Assembly (NCBI RefSeq): GCF_902705875.1
Contig: NZ_CACSIK010000001.1
Location: forward strand, 2,661,166-2,725,165
DNA from: Zhongshania aliphaticivorans
GTDB taxonomy: Bacteria > Pseudomonadota > Gammaproteobacteria > Pseudomonadales > Spongiibacteraceae
Reading direction: 5' to 3'
DNA length: 64,000 bases
Under the pieces are notes generated by a model. The model saw nothing but the letters and a program-made list of their open reading frames with translations. It searched no databases and was not told the origin of the DNA. Positions 17,987 through 26,929 of this stretch are shown in pieces. The position numbers were made by a program, and so were the translations under genes. Every line of letters begins with the position of its first letter. Within the stretch, counting starts at the first letter, position 1.

Positions 17987-18387
17987 AAGCTTTCCGGAAA
18001 AGCACTAAACTGAGGAATACCTTCATAGGGCTCACACCAATGCGCCTTTGATTCCACATTAATGTGAGCAACAGGCTTCAAATCCAACGCTGTATCCACG
18101 GTTGATAATGAAACGCAAAAAAAGCTTTTTCTATCTGGGGAATAGTTCATTAATCTTGTTCCACATTCAGAACAAAATGCTCGATAACCACCAGCCCCAC
18201 TCTGATGCTCTTTTAAGCACCCATTTTCATCAATGAGCTTAAATGTTGAAGCATCAACTATTGCCATGGTTGCATAGTCCGCGCCATGGGCTTTTCTACA
18301 GAACTTACAATGACAGTTCAGCACATTATCTGGATTGATTTCGACTTGATAGCCAATCTTTCCACAAAGACAACTTCCCTCAACCAT
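17983..18387 (-). CDS. GFA family protein (Zn-binding, Gfa/Mss4-like)
   Basis: A 134-residue protein with the cysteine pattern of the GFA family (glutathione-dependent formaldehyde-activating enzyme-like): SCLCGKIGYQ near the start, NCHCKFCRKAHG around residues 27-38, and FCSECGTRL around 72-80. These are paired structural and exchangeable zinc sites. Most bacterial members have no proven activity, and the formaldehyde-glutathione role is established only for some. It overlaps the VIT gene by 4 bases, so both belong to one small operon. Confidence 0.83.
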   Translation of the reverse strand: MVEGSCLCGKIGYQVEINPDNVLNCHCKFCRKAHGADYATMAIVDASTFKLIDENGCLKEHQSGAGGYRAFCSECGTRLMNYSPDRKSFFCVSLSTVDTALDLKPVAHINVESKAHWCEPYEGIPQFSAFPESL

Positions 18388-18523
18388 GACATATTCCTAG
18401 ATTAGACTTTGAAAGTAATCAGTTAACTGCCCGCACAACCCCATGATATCGGGTTAAAAGGCAGCTAAAATTAGCGACAAAGGAGCAATAACCAGCTGGC
18501 TATTACTCCTTTCACGTGAATTG

Positions 18524-18916
18524 CTAGCTGTATTCCTTTGATTTTTCTAGGCGCCAACCGATGTACGGAAATTGTATCCAAAAAGAAAAATAAAAGAATG
18601 TTAAATACCAATAAGGAATGACAAAACTAATACCTAAATCTTTGTACTTTGCCAACAACAAATAGTCGTATACGAACAAAGGGAATGTTAGATAAAACGC
18701 AAGCCAACATGAATTAATCACATGTTTCCCATCATCCCAATACTTTTTCAGGGAGAATTTAGTTATGGGAAAATACAAAATTGTCACTATAGGTAAAATA
18801 GCTAATTTTGCCCCTATCGGCCATTGCTGATAATACTCAGGCAAGCCGATAAGATAAAAGCTAAGCCAAGTAATAAAACTATAGAAAAGAAGTTGAAAAT
18901 GCTTAGTTATATTCAT
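18524..18916 (-). CDS. Small hypothetical membrane protein
   Basis: About 130 residues with four likely membrane segments separated by short loops: FYSFITWLSFYLIGL, LAILPIVTILYF, FYLTFPLFVYDYLLL and FVIPYWYLTFFYFSFW. It is very rich in Phe, Tyr and Leu and lower in GC than its neighbours, which may indicate recent acquisition. The frame is open to a TTG at 18928, but the ATG at 18916 is the more ordinary start. I do not recognise the family. It stands alone, 136 bases from the GFA gene and 300 bases from the EamA gene. Confidence 0.6.
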   Translation of the reverse strand: MNITKHFQLLFYSFITWLSFYLIGLPEYYQQWPIGAKLAILPIVTILYFPITKFSLKKYWDDGKHVINSCWLAFYLTFPLFVYDYLLLAKYKDLGISFVIPYWYLTFFYFSFWIQFPYIGWRLEKSKEYS

Positions 18917-19220
18917 TGTTATTCTCAATTAAAATCGACATGGAAGCCTTTTGAAGCAGCTAACAGCTTAATATGAAAACTGAAGCTTATATCATATAAG
19001 GCTTCCTATCTAAGACACATAATTCGGAAGGGTATTAACCCCCTAAATATTTCATAGCTTGAGCGTGTGTCGTGGAATCATCTGTCGATGTTAGCAAGAC
19101 TAGCTCCCCCCTATGTTTTCTTAGCCCCCATCTCTTGATCGTAGACCCACATCAATATAAATCACACAACCATACCTCTTACCGGAAATACATCGATCAC
19201 AAGCACATCCTGCAACACAA
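18917..19220. other. Intergenic region
   Basis: About 300 AT-rich bases between the small membrane protein and the EamA transporter. I see no open frame, repeat or clear terminator in it. It must hold the promoter of the small membrane protein on the minus strand. Confidence 0.3.
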
Positions 19221-20180
19221 CTAAGATCGCAAAAGCTGCTTCAAAAACTGCTGTACACTGCGCCAACGATTTACAAGCAGCGCCACAAAAATCAATAGGC
19301 AACCGCATAATTGTATAAGCGTCATACTTTCCTTAAACCACATTGCCGCTATCAATGAGGTCCACACTGGCTCTAACACCATAATGACTACGCCATTATT
19401 ATAAGGGGATAAACTCTGCGCATATGTCTGTACATAAAAGCGCATCGCTGTGCCAACGGTTGCCGACAACATTACCCACAACCATACCATTGGCGATGAA
19501 ATCAGTTTGCCAATATGCCACGTTTCGCTTAACAGAGAAAAGAATCCCGTTACCACTCCCACTATGGCCAACACTAAGGTGGTTAGAGCCAACACCGGCA
19601 CTTGCGGAATACTGGTTGTCTGGCCATCTTTGCCGACTTTAGTTATCGGGTTGGCTGCACGGGTATTGAGATTAAAGTAAATCGCAAACAGCGTCGCAGC
19701 GGCCAATAACAACAATTGAGCAAGCTCTAACTTAAGTGCCTGATTAAGCGATAACAGCGCAAGCCCAGAACAGGCGATAGGCAGAGCCACCCATGTACTG
19801 CCTGGAACAGGTTCATTGAAAAAAAGCTTGCCGACTACTGGCACTACCACCACCGCCAAACTCACCAAAAAAGCAGCCTCCCCAACATGACTCGACGCAG
19901 CAAGACCAAGTACCCACAGGCTCATTGCAATACCAAAAACAACACCAACCTTAACGCAGCGGTACAAACTCGCCGCTGACAAGGCTCGCAGTTGATGGTG
20001 AGCAATTAGTGCTAAAAACGCAGCGGCAATAAGAAAACGTGCCGACATAAATAATAGTGGCGGCATAATGGCAACCGCTTCTTTAGAAAATATCCAGCTA
20101 ATGGCCGCAAGCAGAGTAACAATGACAAAAAGCAAATCTGCAGACTGTTTGCCTTTAACTGACGCTAGGCTGAAATTCAT
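19221..20180 (-). CDS. EamA/DMT-family transporter
   Basis: A 319-residue inner membrane protein with about ten hydrophobic helices in two EamA repeats. The first repeat covers about residues 15-150, the second about 160-310 after a short polar linker (NTRAANPITKVGKDGQ). Motifs PPLLFMSARFLIAAAFLAL and LEPVWTSLIAAMWFKE are typical of the drug/metabolite exporter superfamily. Substrates in this group range from amino acids to small metabolites and cannot be predicted. It is divergent from the acyl-CoA ligase operon and shares a 227-base promoter region containing a palindromic operator-like site. Confidence 0.82.
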   Translation of the reverse strand: MNFSLASVKGKQSADLLFVIVTLLAAISWIFSKEAVAIMPPLLFMSARFLIAAAFLALIAHHQLRALSAASLYRCVKVGVVFGIAMSLWVLGLAASSHVGEAAFLVSLAVVVVPVVGKLFFNEPVPGSTWVALPIACSGLALLSLNQALKLELAQLLLLAAATLFAIYFNLNTRAANPITKVGKDGQTTSIPQVPVLALTTLVLAIVGVVTGFFSLLSETWHIGKLISSPMVWLWVMLSATVGTAMRFYVQTYAQSLSPYNNGVVIMVLEPVWTSLIAAMWFKESMTLIQLCGCLLIFVALLVNRWRSVQQFLKQLLRS

Positions 20181-20351
20181 ATGCGGCTACTCGGATTTCC
20201 AAAAAAACAAGCTAACAAAACTAACTCTTGTGTATAGCGGCTTGGTATTGCGCCCAAACCTACTGACGGGCTAACAAGAAAACACAAGCTCACTTCACTG
20301 CTGCCGATCAAATTGCATGGTCAATATTAAAATCCCCTTGAATATTTTGTC

Positions 20352-20372
20352 TTACAATATTACATTGTAATA
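20352..20372. promoter_or_regulatory. Variant palindrome between EamA and the ligase operon
   Basis: TTACAAT (20352-20358) and ATTGTAA (20364-20370) form an inverted repeat around ATTAC. Overlapping it, TATTACATTGTAATA (20358-20372) is a 15-bp palindrome. These are the same TTGTAA/TTACAA half-sites as in the recurring ATTGTAWTACAAT element but in a different order. The site ends 35 bases before the ligase start. Confidence 0.5.
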
Positions 20373-20407
20373 AATTCAGTAAAGACAAAGCGATAAATTG
20401 GTACAGT

Positions 20408-22006
20408 ATGAACAATAATAACGCGCCCTCTCACGACGCAACAGACATAGATTTTAGCTGGCAGCCTCCAGCCACATTCAATTTTGCTAGCGACGTGGTC
20501 GATCGTTGGGCCGCAGACCCCAGCAAATTGGCTCTGATTGCCGAAAATGCTAAGGGCGCACAGCAAACCTATAGCTTTGCCGAGGTTGCCAAGCAATCTT
20601 GTCAGTTGGCTAATTTACTAAAGGACAGCGGAATTGTTCAGGGCGACCGCGTCATTGTTATGCTTCCACGCATTCCACAATGGCAAATTGCGATGGTCGC
20701 GGTATTACGAATGGGTGCCATCCCTATTCCCTGCATTACAATGCTGACCACCAAGGACCTCGACTATCGCGCCAGCCACGCTGGCGTTAAGGGGGTAATT
20801 ACCACCTCAGCCGAATGCGCAAAATTTGACGATATTAGCGGTATCCCGACCCGAATCTGCGTAGGTGATGCACCCGCCGGCTGGACCAGCCTGAGCGAAG
20901 CCAAGGCACTGCCAGCGAATTTTCCCGCCGCCGTCGTCGGCATTAATGATGCGGCGATTATTTATTACACATCGGGATCTACCGGCTCCCCTAAGGGCGT
21001 TACTCACGCCTCACGCGCACTATGGGCGTGGGAAAATTCAGCCGAACACTGGTTACAACTAAACCCAAGTGACCGTATCTGGTGTACCGCAGATACCGGC
21101 TGGTCTAAAGCTGGCACCAGTATTCTTTTTGGGCCATGGAGTCGCGGCAGCGCAGTATTATTTTACGATGGCCCTTTTGAACCGGCTAAGCGCTTTGATT
21201 TACTGTCTCGTCACCAAGTCACCTGCTTTTGTGCGGCGGCAACCGAGCTGCGCCAGCTGGTACTAGAAGACGCATCGGGCTATGACTTAAGCCATTTACG
21301 CCAGACCGTATCCGCCGGCGAATCGGTTAACCCAGAAATTCTGACCCGCTGGAAAACCTTAACCGGCACCGACGTGCTTGATGGCTACGGTCAAACCGAA
21401 ACCCTTATGACGATCACCAATCGCCCCGGCCGGCCGATAAAAGCGGGTTCAATGGGCCGGCCACTGCCGGGCATCAATATCGCCGTACGCACCAGCGACG
21501 GCGAAGCAAAACCAATTTCTGCTACCGGCGAATTGCTGATCGGCCTACCCAATCCTCAGGTCATGCTGAGCTACTGGCAAGACCCCGAGCGCACCGCCGG
21601 AACCCGCATAGAACTCAACGGTAAAGAGTGGTTTGCCACCGGAGACAATGTAGAAATCGACAGTGATGGCTATGTGTTTTTTACCGGCCGCGCCGACGAC
21701 ATTATCAACTCATCCGGCTATCGCATTGGCCCCCAGGAAGTTGAAAACGCCCTGAGCAGTCATCCCGCGGTTAAAGAATGCGCCGTGGTCGGCATCCCCG
21801 ATGAAGAACGGGGTGAATTAGTCAAAGCTTGGGTCACGCTAAAGAATGGCACAGAGGGTGATGAAGCCCTCATCAAAGAACTTCAAAATCATGTGAAAGC
21901 AAGCACCGCGCCGTATAAATACCCACGCCGCATTGCCTTCACCGACGAGCTGCCCAAAACAGTCACCGGCAAAATTCGCAGAAACATTCTCCGCGAACAA
22001 AATTAA
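20408..22006 (+). CDS. Acyl-CoA synthetase (AMP-forming, medium-chain type)
   Basis: A 532-residue ligase that activates a carboxylic acid to its CoA thioester through an acyl-adenylate. The phosphate loop is YYTSGSTGSPKG (about 187-198), followed by DGYGQTE (near 325) and TGDNVEIDSDGYVFFTGRAD with the hinge region (near 415-430). The C-terminal catalytic lysine is Lys522 in KTVTGKIRRN. The sequence style fits the ACSM / medium-chain acyl-CoA synthetase group. It is the first gene of a co-directional set with an SDR, an acyl-CoA dehydrogenase and an iron-type dehydrogenase, comparable in kind to LvaE of the levulinate operon. An operator-like palindrome lies just upstream. Confidence 0.9.
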   Translation: MNNNNAPSHDATDIDFSWQPPATFNFASDVVDRWAADPSKLALIAENAKGAQQTYSFAEVAKQSCQLANLLKDSGIVQGDRVIVMLPRIPQWQIAMVAVLRMGAIPIPCITMLTTKDLDYRASHAGVKGVITTSAECAKFDDISGIPTRICVGDAPAGWTSLSEAKALPANFPAAVVGINDAAIIYYTSGSTGSPKGVTHASRALWAWENSAEHWLQLNPSDRIWCTADTGWSKAGTSILFGPWSRGSAVLFYDGPFEPAKRFDLLSRHQVTCFCAAATELRQLVLEDASGYDLSHLRQTVSAGESVNPEILTRWKTLTGTDVLDGYGQTETLMTITNRPGRPIKAGSMGRPLPGINIAVRTSDGEAKPISATGELLIGLPNPQVMLSYWQDPERTAGTRIELNGKEWFATGDNVEIDSDGYVFFTGRADDIINSSGYRIGPQEVENALSSHPAVKECAVVGIPDEERGELVKAWVTLKNGTEGDEALIKELQNHVKASTAPYKYPRRIAFTDELPKTVTGKIRRNILREQN

Positions 22007-22051
22007 TACACGCCCTAGCCACAGCGCTCCACTAAAAAGCGGATTAATACA

Positions 22052-22792
22052 ATGACAGTAGAAATAAGCCTACAGGGCAAAACGGCCTTAGTTGCTGGAG
22101 GTTCCAGCGGGATTGGCCTAGGCATCGCTCACAAACTGCTAGACGCTGGCGCGACCGTACATATTACCGGCACCCGCGCCACCGCAGCGGACTACGACGA
22201 ACAAGCTCTAGACGGTCTCACATTCCACTCCCTAGACGTGGCAGATAGCGCCGCGGTAGATGCCTTTGCAGCGAGCTTTCAGGCCTTAGACATTTTGGTG
22301 TCTAGCGTCGGGATTGTCGCCTATGGCGGTACGGAGTATCAGATTGAGACCTTCCGCAAGGTGATGGATGTCAATCTAAACGGCGTTATGCACCTGTGCA
22401 CCAGTTTTCGCGACTTATTGCAGGGCAATGATGAGCGGGAAGGCACCATCGTCTTGGTCGGTTCAACATCCAGCTTTATCGCCACCCCCGGCCAGCCCGC
22501 TTACAGCGCCAGTAAAGGCGCTCTGTTAACCCTGACTAAATCCCTGGCCCAAGCTTGGGCTCGCAAGGGCATTCGGGTTAATGGCATTGCCCCGGGTTTT
22601 GTTAAAACCAAGCTGACCCAACGCAGCTGGCAAGATGAAAATGTCTACAAAGAATCGTCTGCACGAATTCCCCTTAAGCGCTGGGGCGAACCCGAGGAAA
22701 TGGGTAATGCCACCCTCTTTCTCGCCTCGCCAATGGCGTCATATGTCACAGGTCAGATGCTGCTAGTCGATGGCGGCATCACCCTAATGTAA
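22052..22792 (+). CDS. SDR-family oxidoreductase
   Basis: A 246-residue classical short-chain dehydrogenase. The cofactor motif is AGGSSGIGLGIAH (about 15-27), the middle motif is SSVGIVA in place of NNAG, the catalytic serine is in VGSTSSF, and the YSASK pair follows near 152-156. The C-terminal LLVDGGI is typical of FabG-like enzymes. It would interconvert a hydroxy and a keto group on a CoA-linked or free substrate with NAD(P)H. It lies 45 bases after the ligase and 18 bases before the acyl-CoA dehydrogenase. By analogy with LvaD it could reduce a 4-keto acyl-CoA, though a 3-hydroxyacyl-CoA role is equally possible. Confidence 0.88.
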   Translation: MTVEISLQGKTALVAGGSSGIGLGIAHKLLDAGATVHITGTRATAADYDEQALDGLTFHSLDVADSAAVDAFAASFQALDILVSSVGIVAYGGTEYQIETFRKVMDVNLNGVMHLCTSFRDLLQGNDEREGTIVLVGSTSSFIATPGQPAYSASKGALLTLTKSLAQAWARKGIRVNGIAPGFVKTKLTQRSWQDENVYKESSARIPLKRWGEPEEMGNATLFLASPMASYVTGQMLLVDGGITLM

Positions 22793-22810
22793 CGGTACAG
22801 GAACAGCAAA

Positions 22811-23986
22811 ATGATTAATTTTGATTTAACAGAAGATCAAATCGAACTCCAACTACGTGTTAAACAGTTTGTGGTCGACAAGGTCATTCCCTTTGAGAAA
22901 GACCCGCGCTTGACCTCCCATGGGCCAACCGACGAGCTGCGTGTAGAGCTAAATGATTTGGCCAGAGAAGCTGGCTTGTTTGCGCCCCACGTACCCACAG
23001 AATGGGGTGGAATGGGGTTAGACCATACAACCCTCGCGGTGGTATTTGATGCCGCAGGTTACTCCCCCTTAGGACCGATTGCACTGCACTGCGCGGCGCC
23101 CGATGAAGCCAATATGAACCTGCTGCATCGCGTTGCAACCCAGGCGCAAAAAGAGCGCTGGTTAAAGCCTTTTGCCGCGGGTGAAATTCGTTCAAACTTT
23201 TGTATGACCGAACCCGGCGGTGCCGGCGCTGACCCATCGGGCATGCTGACCAAAGCCCACTACGACGGCGATGATTTCATTGTTAGCGGCGTAAAGTGGC
23301 TTATTACTGGCGCTAAAGGCTCGTCTTTCACCATTATTTTCTGCGACGTACAGGCTGACGGCGATAAGCCCGGCGGGCCAACGATGTTAATCTCTGACAT
23401 GGATCAGCCCGGTATTAAAATCAGCCGTGAGCTAGATACTATCGACAATAGCTTCACCGGTGGTCACGCCGAAGTCACTTTTGAAAACCTCCGTATTCCC
23501 CCCGAGAATGTTCTTGGCGAAGTCGGCGAAGGTTTCCGCTATGTGCAAGTACGGCTTGCTCCTGCGCGACTCACCCACTGTATGCGGTGGCTTGGTGCGG
23601 CGCGCCGAGTACATGAAATTGCCTGCGACTACGCACGTAATCGCCACGCGTTTGGCAAGCCCATTGGCGAGCACGAAGGCATTGGTTTTATGCTTGCAGA
23701 CAATGAGATCGACATCCAGCAAAGCCAATTAATGATTTGGTGGACGGCCGCGGCGCTAGACAAAGGCGAAAAAGGTCGTCATGAATCCAGCGTCACCAAA
23801 ACAGCTGTGTCCGAGGCCGTATTCCGAGTCGCCGATCGCTGCGTACAAATCTTGGGCGGCTCAGGTATTACCCAAGATACGGTAGTAGAATGGGTCTTCC
23901 GCGAAGCCCGTGCCTTCCGTATTTACGATGGCCCGTCTGAAGTACACCGCTGGGCAATTGCCAAACGGATACTCAGAAACGGATAA
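22811..23986 (+). CDS. Acyl-CoA dehydrogenase (ACAD11-like active site)
   Basis: A 391-residue FAD-dependent acyl-CoA dehydrogenase with the N-terminal helical domain, the beta-barrel motif FCMTEPGGAGADPS (about residues 137-150) and the C-terminal helical domain. The usual catalytic base segment YEGT is YDGPSEVHR here, with Asp where medium-chain acyl-CoA dehydrogenase has Glu376. The same DGPxEVH form is found in ACAD10/ACAD11 and the related bacterial enzymes that work with an APH-type kinase on 4-hydroxyacyl-CoA. Such a kinase lies further along (26930-27976). AGGA precedes the start. It is the third gene of the ligase-led operon. Confidence 0.9.
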   Translation: MINFDLTEDQIELQLRVKQFVVDKVIPFEKDPRLTSHGPTDELRVELNDLAREAGLFAPHVPTEWGGMGLDHTTLAVVFDAAGYSPLGPIALHCAAPDEANMNLLHRVATQAQKERWLKPFAAGEIRSNFCMTEPGGAGADPSGMLTKAHYDGDDFIVSGVKWLITGAKGSSFTIIFCDVQADGDKPGGPTMLISDMDQPGIKISRELDTIDNSFTGGHAEVTFENLRIPPENVLGEVGEGFRYVQVRLAPARLTHCMRWLGAARRVHEIACDYARNRHAFGKPIGEHEGIGFMLADNEIDIQQSQLMIWWTAAALDKGEKGRHESSVTKTAVSEAVFRVADRCVQILGGSGITQDTVVEWVFREARAFRIYDGPSEVHRWAIAKRILRNG

Positions 23987-24035
23987 TCCGACCGGCACTG
24001 AGCACTAAATAAAAAGAGATATCAGGAAACTGACA

Positions 24036-25211
24036 ATGATAAAAAACGGCGAATATTTCTTCCTCGACCAAAAGCGGGTGATCTTTGGACAGGAAGCCGG
24101 CAAGGCCGCCGCCGCAGAGGCAGAGCGGCGAAATGCTAGCCGTGTTCTTGTGGTTTCGTCGCGCTCTATTAATCGACGTCTTGGCGCTACTGAAAGTTTA
24201 CGGGAGCAGCTCGGCGAGCGTTTGATAGATGTTTACGATGAGATTGAGCCTCATGCTCCCTTGGACAGTATTCTGGAGTTGCGCCGGACTCTTGCCAGCG
24301 AGAAGCCTGATCTTATCGTCTCCATTGGCGGCGGCAGCGTCATTGATACGGTAAAGGTCGCCACCCTCGCCGATGCCGCTGATGCGCAAAGCACCGACGA
24401 AATCGCCGCCCTGCGGGTTGCCATGAATGAACACGGTGAGCAGGTGGCACCGTTTACACCCGACGCAATATTACGCCAAGTGGCAATACCAACGACCTTA
24501 TCTGGCGCTGAATTTGGCACCATAGGTGGCGCGGTAGATACCCAGCGCAATATCAAAGACATCTACACCCATCCACAGATGTGCTCCGATAGTATTATTT
24601 ACGATGCCGAGCTATGCAGACTAACCCCAAATGAACTGTGGATAGCCACTGCTATGCGCGCCGTGGATCACGCCGTAGAAACCATTTTATCGCTTGGCGC
24701 CACGCCGTTTACCGATGGCCCAGCCCTGCATGCCTTGCGCCTGTTTGGGCAGTCTCTTCAAGCTGGCGACCAGAAAACCATGAGCTTAGAGGCTATTCAA
24801 AATTGCCAGTTTGCGGTTTGGGCTGCCACCATCGGCCTGATGCGCGCACCCTACGGTGCCAGCCACGGTATTGGCCATCAAGTCGGCGCGGTAGCGGGGG
24901 TACAACATGGCATTTGTTCCTGCGCCATGCTGCCGTCCGTATTGCGGTATAACGCTGAAATTTCTGGCGAGCGCGACGCGTGGATTGCCGAAGCCTTGGG
25001 TGCTCCGCAAAGCAGTGCTGCAGACGCCGTACTTGCCCTGATAAGACGTTTGGGCTTACCGGACAGCCTCAAGGCCGCTGGCGCTAAGAAAGACCAATTT
25101 GAACAAATGGCCAAGGCGGCACTGCCCAGCTATTTTGTTCGCAATAACCCCCGACCCATTACCGATGCCAGCCAAATAATGGACATCCTAGAAATGGCTT
25201 GGGAAACCTAG
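24036..25211 (+). CDS. Iron-containing alcohol dehydrogenase family protein
   Basis: A 391-residue group III (iron-type) dehydrogenase. The NAD-binding motif is SIGGGSVIDTVKVA (about residues 96-109). Likely metal ligands lie in MRAVDHAVE and GASHGIGHQVGAVAGVQHG, the usual Asp/His/His/His positions. Members include maleylacetate reductase, 4-hydroxybutyrate dehydrogenase and hydroxyacid-oxoacid transhydrogenase. In this operon with a CoA ligase and an acyl-CoA dehydrogenase, oxidation or reduction of a hydroxy/keto acid is the natural suggestion. AGGA precedes the ATG by 8 bases, and a T-tailed terminator follows. Confidence 0.85.
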   Translation: MIKNGEYFFLDQKRVIFGQEAGKAAAAEAERRNASRVLVVSSRSINRRLGATESLREQLGERLIDVYDEIEPHAPLDSILELRRTLASEKPDLIVSIGGGSVIDTVKVATLADAADAQSTDEIAALRVAMNEHGEQVAPFTPDAILRQVAIPTTLSGAEFGTIGGAVDTQRNIKDIYTHPQMCSDSIIYDAELCRLTPNELWIATAMRAVDHAVETILSLGATPFTDGPALHALRLFGQSLQAGDQKTMSLEAIQNCQFAVWAATIGLMRAPYGASHGIGHQVGAVAGVQHGICSCAMLPSVLRYNAEISGERDAWIAEALGAPQSSAADAVLALIRRLGLPDSLKAAGAKKDQFEQMAKAALPSYFVRNNPRPITDASQIMDILEMAWET

Positions 25212-25277
25212 CAATACTGCGGCAGACGCGAATATCTTAACTTGGCAGCGATATCGCCACGTTAAACTCGCGCACTT

Positions 25278-25299
25278 GGCGTCCTTTGGCGCCTTTTTT
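25278..25299 (+). terminator. Intrinsic terminator after the dehydrogenase
   Basis: GGCGTCC, a TTT loop and GGCGCC form a short GC-rich hairpin with one bulge, followed directly by six T residues. It lies 66 bases after the iron-type dehydrogenase and before the transporter, so it should separate the two transcriptionally. Confidence 0.65.
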
Positions 25300-25362
25300 A
25301 TTCCCGTAGACGAAGCCCACTGACAGGCGCTAGGATTAAGGCGAATAGCTGAGGTTATTATA

Positions 25363-26712
25363 ATGAAAATCCCCTCTTGGTTGATTAAGCCCTTCACCAC
25401 GTTTGTAGAGCGCTACTACCCAGACCCCTTTGTGTTTGCGGTACTCATGTCATTACTGACCTTTTGCTTGGCTGTCGCTGTTACCGACGCAACCCCTGCA
25501 GTTGCATTACAAGCCTGGGGCGACGGCTTGCCAAGCCTGCTATCTTTTACCGCACAATTGAGTATCACCCTGTTAGGCGCCCACGCCCTTGCCCATACCG
25601 ACCGCGTGCAGCGCGTGCTCGCCTTCATTGGCGCACTGCCCCGCAGCGCAGCCGCCGCCTACGCCCTAGTTGCGCTAACAGCAGGTATAGGGTCATTGAT
25701 TGCATGGTCTCTGGGCTTGGTTGCCGGCGCGACAATTGCCCGCCAAGTCGCCATCCAGTGTAATAAGCGCGGCATTCGTGTGCACTACCCCTTACTGGTC
25801 GCCTCTGCCTATGCAGGCTTCGTTGTTTGGCACATGGGCTACTCGGCCTCCGCCGCCTTATTTGTGGCAACACCGGGCCATTCCTTAGAAGCAGAAATGG
25901 GCATCTTGCCAATTACCGAAACAATATTCACAGCAGAAAATGGCATTCTTGTCCTGATCACCCTTGCCGCAATCGCCGTGCTCTGCCCAATGATGCGACC
26001 AACAGAAGATGAAATCCTAGAAATTGACCCCGCCTTATTAAAGGATTCAAATCAACCAGAACAAGTCAGTAACAACATCGAAACCCCCGCTCAAAAACTT
26101 GAAAATATGCGCGCCTTATCATCAATACTGGGGCTCGCCTTATTACTTTATATTGCTTATAGCTATTACCAAAAAGGCTTTTTCTTAACGCTGGATATTG
26201 TTAATTGGTCTTTTGTTGGCGCTGGATTACTACTCGCCCGCTCACCACTGCATTACGTTCGCTTAATAGAAAATGCCAGCGCCACCGTTGGCCCCATTAT
26301 TCTGCAATACCCCTTTTACGCCGGTATTCTCGGTATGATGATAGGCACAGGGCTGGTCACCGTTATCTCAGACTGGTTTGTGTCCGCAGCCACCGCAGAA
26401 ACACTTGGCATTGGCGCCTTTTTGTCTGCAGGCCTAGTTAATCTTTTTATTCCTTCCGGCGGCGGCCAGTGGGCAGTACAGGGCCCAATCTTTATCGAGG
26501 CGGCCAATCAATTACAGGTAGATCACTCTGTTATTGTTCTCGCCATCGCCTATGGCGATCAATGGACCAACATGATCCAGCCCTTTTGGACAATCCCCTT
26601 GTTGGCGATTGCCGGTCTTCATCTGCGCCAAATCATGGCGTATACCGTGATGATATTTATCGTTACCGGCGTCATCTTTATTAGTGGCCTATTATTAATG
26701 GGCGCGGGCTAA
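25363..26712 (+). CDS. AtoE-type short-chain fatty acid transporter
   Basis: A 449-residue membrane protein with about eleven hydrophobic helices, similar in layout to AtoE, the short-chain fatty acid permease of the Escherichia coli ato operon. It has the family start FERYYPDPFVFAVLMSLLTF-like region, the GIGSLIAWSLGLVAGA segment and the conserved late region NLFIPSGGGQWAVQGP followed by YGDQWTNMIQPFWTIP. It probably imports the short acid used by the preceding ligase operon, or a related keto acid. GAGG precedes the ATG. Confidence 0.87.
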   Translation: MKIPSWLIKPFTTFVERYYPDPFVFAVLMSLLTFCLAVAVTDATPAVALQAWGDGLPSLLSFTAQLSITLLGAHALAHTDRVQRVLAFIGALPRSAAAAYALVALTAGIGSLIAWSLGLVAGATIARQVAIQCNKRGIRVHYPLLVASAYAGFVVWHMGYSASAALFVATPGHSLEAEMGILPITETIFTAENGILVLITLAAIAVLCPMMRPTEDEILEIDPALLKDSNQPEQVSNNIETPAQKLENMRALSSILGLALLLYIAYSYYQKGFFLTLDIVNWSFVGAGLLLARSPLHYVRLIENASATVGPIILQYPFYAGILGMMIGTGLVTVISDWFVSAATAETLGIGAFLSAGLVNLFIPSGGGQWAVQGPIFIEAANQLQVDHSVIVLAIAYGDQWTNMIQPFWTIPLLAIAGLHLRQIMAYTVMIFIVTGVIFISGLLLMGAG

Positions 26713-26854
26713 CACCCCGCTCTGCAGTTTTTAATTGCGCGGCTTAATGCAGCCGTTTTACTGCATCCTCCCATTGCCCATCAAGCATATTAAACAACCC
26801 CAAATACTATGAGCTAGTCTAATCTAATACTTTATTTTCTTGAATTTATGTATT

Positions 26855-26867
26855 ATTGTAATACAAT
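26855..26867. promoter_or_regulatory. Perfect ATTGTAWTACAAT operator-like site
   Basis: ATTGTAATACAAT is one of five perfect copies of this 13-bp palindrome in the window. It lies 63 bases before the kinase start. The form tTGTnnnACAa agrees with the general FadR-subfamily GntR consensus (TnGTnnnACnA), but TetR-type binding cannot be excluded. Confidence 0.7.
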
Positions 26868-26929
26868 ATAAAAATAAACAAGAGGTAAGTGCCTCTCGAG
26901 TACATCAGGCAACAGACCCGGAGCGCAAT

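Noticed and set aside
22884..23237. 117-codon antisense frame inside the acyl-CoA dehydrogenase
   Set aside because: Lies wholly opposite a well-supported gene and has no start signal or domain.
26840..26929. N-terminal extension of the APH kinase to a TTG at 26840
   Set aside because: The extension would be translated through the operator site and has no ribosome binding site, while GGAG precedes the TTG at 26930.
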